From Lentisphaerota bacterium (GTDB taxonomy: Bacteria; Verrucomicrobiota; Lentisphaeria; Oligosphaerales; PUNB01), in assembly GCA_003552565.1 (NCBI GenBank), contig PUNB01000084.1:1-6770 (forward strand): a stretch of 6,770 bases of DNA, written 5' to 3'. The position numbers and the translations under genes are program-made. Shown piece by piece: positions 5,760-6,770 of this stretch. Position 1 is the stretch's first letter; every line of letters starts with the position of its first letter. The notes under the pieces were generated by a model. That model saw only the letters and a list, made by a program, of their open reading frames with translations. It made no database searches and was not told the DNA's origin.

Positions 5760-5765
5760 GCCTGA
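5757..5765. repeat. 9-bp direct repeat at right border of copy B
   Basis: CTAGCCTGA, identical to 5582-5590; the same caveat about spacing from the inverted-repeat core applies. Confidence 0.35.
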
Positions 5766-5824
5766 ATAACCAGCCTATAGGTCCATTTCCGAACGGGGAG
5801 AAAACAATAGGTCATTTTTTTATC

Positions 5825-5853
5825 TTGACAAGTAATCCACTGGCGGTTATTGT
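5825..5853 (+). promoter_or_regulatory. Sigma-70-like promoter for the GH130 gene
   Basis: A perfect -35 box TTGACA (5825-5830) is followed after 17 bp by TATTGT (5848-5853), a partial -10 box, in a region free of genes. Transcription would begin near 5860, giving a leader of about 65 nt. A second TTGACA at 5866-5871 has only poorly spaced AT-rich -10 candidates. Confidence 0.5.
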
Positions 5854-5910
5854 TAGAAATCGCCGTTGACAACATTTTTTTTTGAGACTCAATAATAAAA
5901 TCATCTATAA

Positions 5911-5928
5911 GGGAGAAAAGCAACATTG
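5911..5928 (+). promoter_or_regulatory. Ribosome binding site that fixes a TTG start
   Basis: GGGAG (5911-5915, within AAGGGAG) lies 10 nt before TTG at 5926-5928. An in-frame TAA at 5908-5910 blocks any upstream start, and no ATG or GTG occurs in frame before the conserved N-terminal GH130 motif, so TTG is the most plausible initiator. Confidence 0.6.
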
Positions 5929-6770
5929 CAACAAGCAGGTGAAGTAATTTGCCGGCATTCCGCCAATCCGATTCTCACGCGGCAGGATGTTCCGTATGAC
6001 GCTTCTTTGGTCTTTAACGCCGGCGTGTGTAAATACCAGGGCAGATATGCGATGGTCTTCCGCAATGATTACGGAGCGCGTTCGGGGCAGGAGTTGTGCG
6101 ACCGTAGAAACGCCGGCCAGCCCGCCTTTGACGGCACCAACCTTGGCCTGGCTTTCAGCGGCGACGGTCTTTCCTGGGAGGTAGAATCGCATCCGTGCAT
6201 CACTCTGGAGAAAGCCCGGGAGCTGATAGCGCCGCTGATGCCGAACAAGAATCCGGAACATGAATTGAAGCGGTTTTATGATCCTCGTCTGACCGTTCTG
6301 GACGGCCGGGTCTATATGTGCTTCGCCATTGATACCGCCCATGGTCTGCGAGGCGGGGTGGCGGTGACTGACGATTTCGAGGACTGGGAGGTGCTTTCCG
6401 CATCGGTCCCCGACAACCGCAACATGGTGCTTTTCCCGGAAAAGGTCAATGGTGCTTACTGTCGCTACGAGCGGCCGGTGAATACCTTCGGCGGCAACAG
6501 ACTGCGGGAGGCCCAGGCGATGATGTGGTGGAGCCGTTCGCCCGACCTGCGGCACTGGGGTTTTTCGCAGCATGTTCTGTCCACCGAGTCGGTTCCCTTC
6601 GCCAACAGCAAGATGGGGCCGGGAGCGCCGCCTGTGCGCACTGGCGCGGGCTGGCTGACCACCTTTCACGGGGTTTGGCGCTTCGATAACCGCGGTAAAA
6701 ACGGCTGGGAGACGGCGTGGCCAAAAAGCTATTACGCCGGAATTATGCTCACTGATCCCGAAGAGCCTTG
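5926..6770 (+). CDS. GH130 family beta-mannoside phosphorylase (3' truncated by window edge)
   Basis: 281 codons are visible with no stop; the gene continues past the window. GH130 enzymes are five-bladed beta-propellers that cleave beta-mannosides with phosphate to give mannose 1-phosphate. From the TTG start the product shows NPILTRQDVPYDASLVFNAG (14-33), FSGDGLSWE (77-85), FYDPR (117-121, with Asp119 as the likely proton donor by family analogy), NRNMVLFPEK (164-173), YERP (181-184), GPGAPPVRT (231-239) and GWLTTFHGV (242-250). These blocks are typical of GH130 phosphorylases acting on mannosylglucose or mannooligosaccharides. The subfamily cannot be fixed without the C-terminus. There is no signal peptide, so it is probably cytoplasmic. 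It is divergent from eboD, with its own promoter-like sequence and a good ribosome binding site. A GH130 beta-mannosidase (hydrolase) is the main alternative. Confidence 0.88.
   Translation, partial: MQQAGEVICRHSANPILTRQDVPYDASLVFNAGVCKYQGRYAMVFRNDYGARSGQELCDRRNAGQPAFDGTNLGLAFSGDGLSWEVESHPCITLEKARELIAPLMPNKNPEHELKRFYDPRLTVLDGRVYMCFAIDTAHGLRGGVAVTDDFEDWEVLSASVPDNRNMVLFPEKVNGAYCRYERPVNTFGGNRLREAQAMMWWSRSPDLRHWGFSQHVLSTESVPFANSKMGPGAPPVRTGAGWLTTFHGVWRFDNRGKNGWETAWPKSYYAGIMLTDPEEP

Noticed and set aside
5627..5926. Minus-strand open frame of 99 residues across element B
   Set aside because: It runs through the palindromic element and antisense to the GH130 promoter region; no family features are visible.
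5905..6669. Long minus-strand open frame of 254 residues at the right end
   Set aside because: It is antisense to the plus-strand GH130 gene, which has clear family motifs. The minus-strand product is rich in Arg, Pro and His and has no recognisable domain.

Overview
The window looks like a chromosomal segment from an uncultured or little-studied bacterium, most likely of the PVC group (Lentisphaerae/Verrucomicrobia/Planctomycetes type). This is an inference from gene content: a eukaryote-like UDP-sugar pyrophosphorylase, an EboD-type sugar-phosphate cyclase and a GH130 mannoside phosphorylase. The genes are moderately GC-rich, the spacers are AT-rich, and several repeats sit between genes. 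No rRNA, tRNA, CRISPR array, integrase or transposase gene is visible.

Layout, left to right. Positions 1-307 lie downstream of the first gene and hold a 37-bp imperfect direct repeat about 280 bp apart, a perfect 11-bp hairpin and no convincing gene. Positions 308-1747 (minus) encode a UAP1-like UDP-N-acetylhexosamine pyrophosphorylase. Positions 1748-2143 are an AT-rich spacer. Positions 2144-3208 (minus) encode HolB, the delta-prime subunit of DNA polymerase III. Positions 3209-3716 are non-coding and begin with a large imperfect hairpin in the holB leader. Positions 3908-4333 (arfB, stalled-ribosome rescue hydrolase) and 4317-5504 (EboD-like cyclase) form an overlapping minus-strand pair. 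At 5926 a GH130 phosphorylase gene starts on the plus strand from a TTG codon and runs off the right edge.

The most unusual feature is a pair of related palindromic elements of about 170-195 bp in opposite orientation, at 3717-3910 and 5587-5759. They bracket the eboD-arfB pair almost exactly. They have terminal inverted repeats around GCGAAAAGGGGTT and inner arms built from a 12-bp unit, GTGCGAGACAAG. The left copy supplies the arfB stop codon and carries an extra 15-bp palindrome. They resemble non-autonomous, MITE-like elements; whether they move or invert the two-gene cassette is untested.

The genes do not form one pathway. UDP-sugar synthesis, replication clamp loading and ribosome rescue are housekeeping roles. 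The cyclase suggests an unknown cyclitol or ebo-type product, and the GH130 enzyme suggests use of beta-mannosides.
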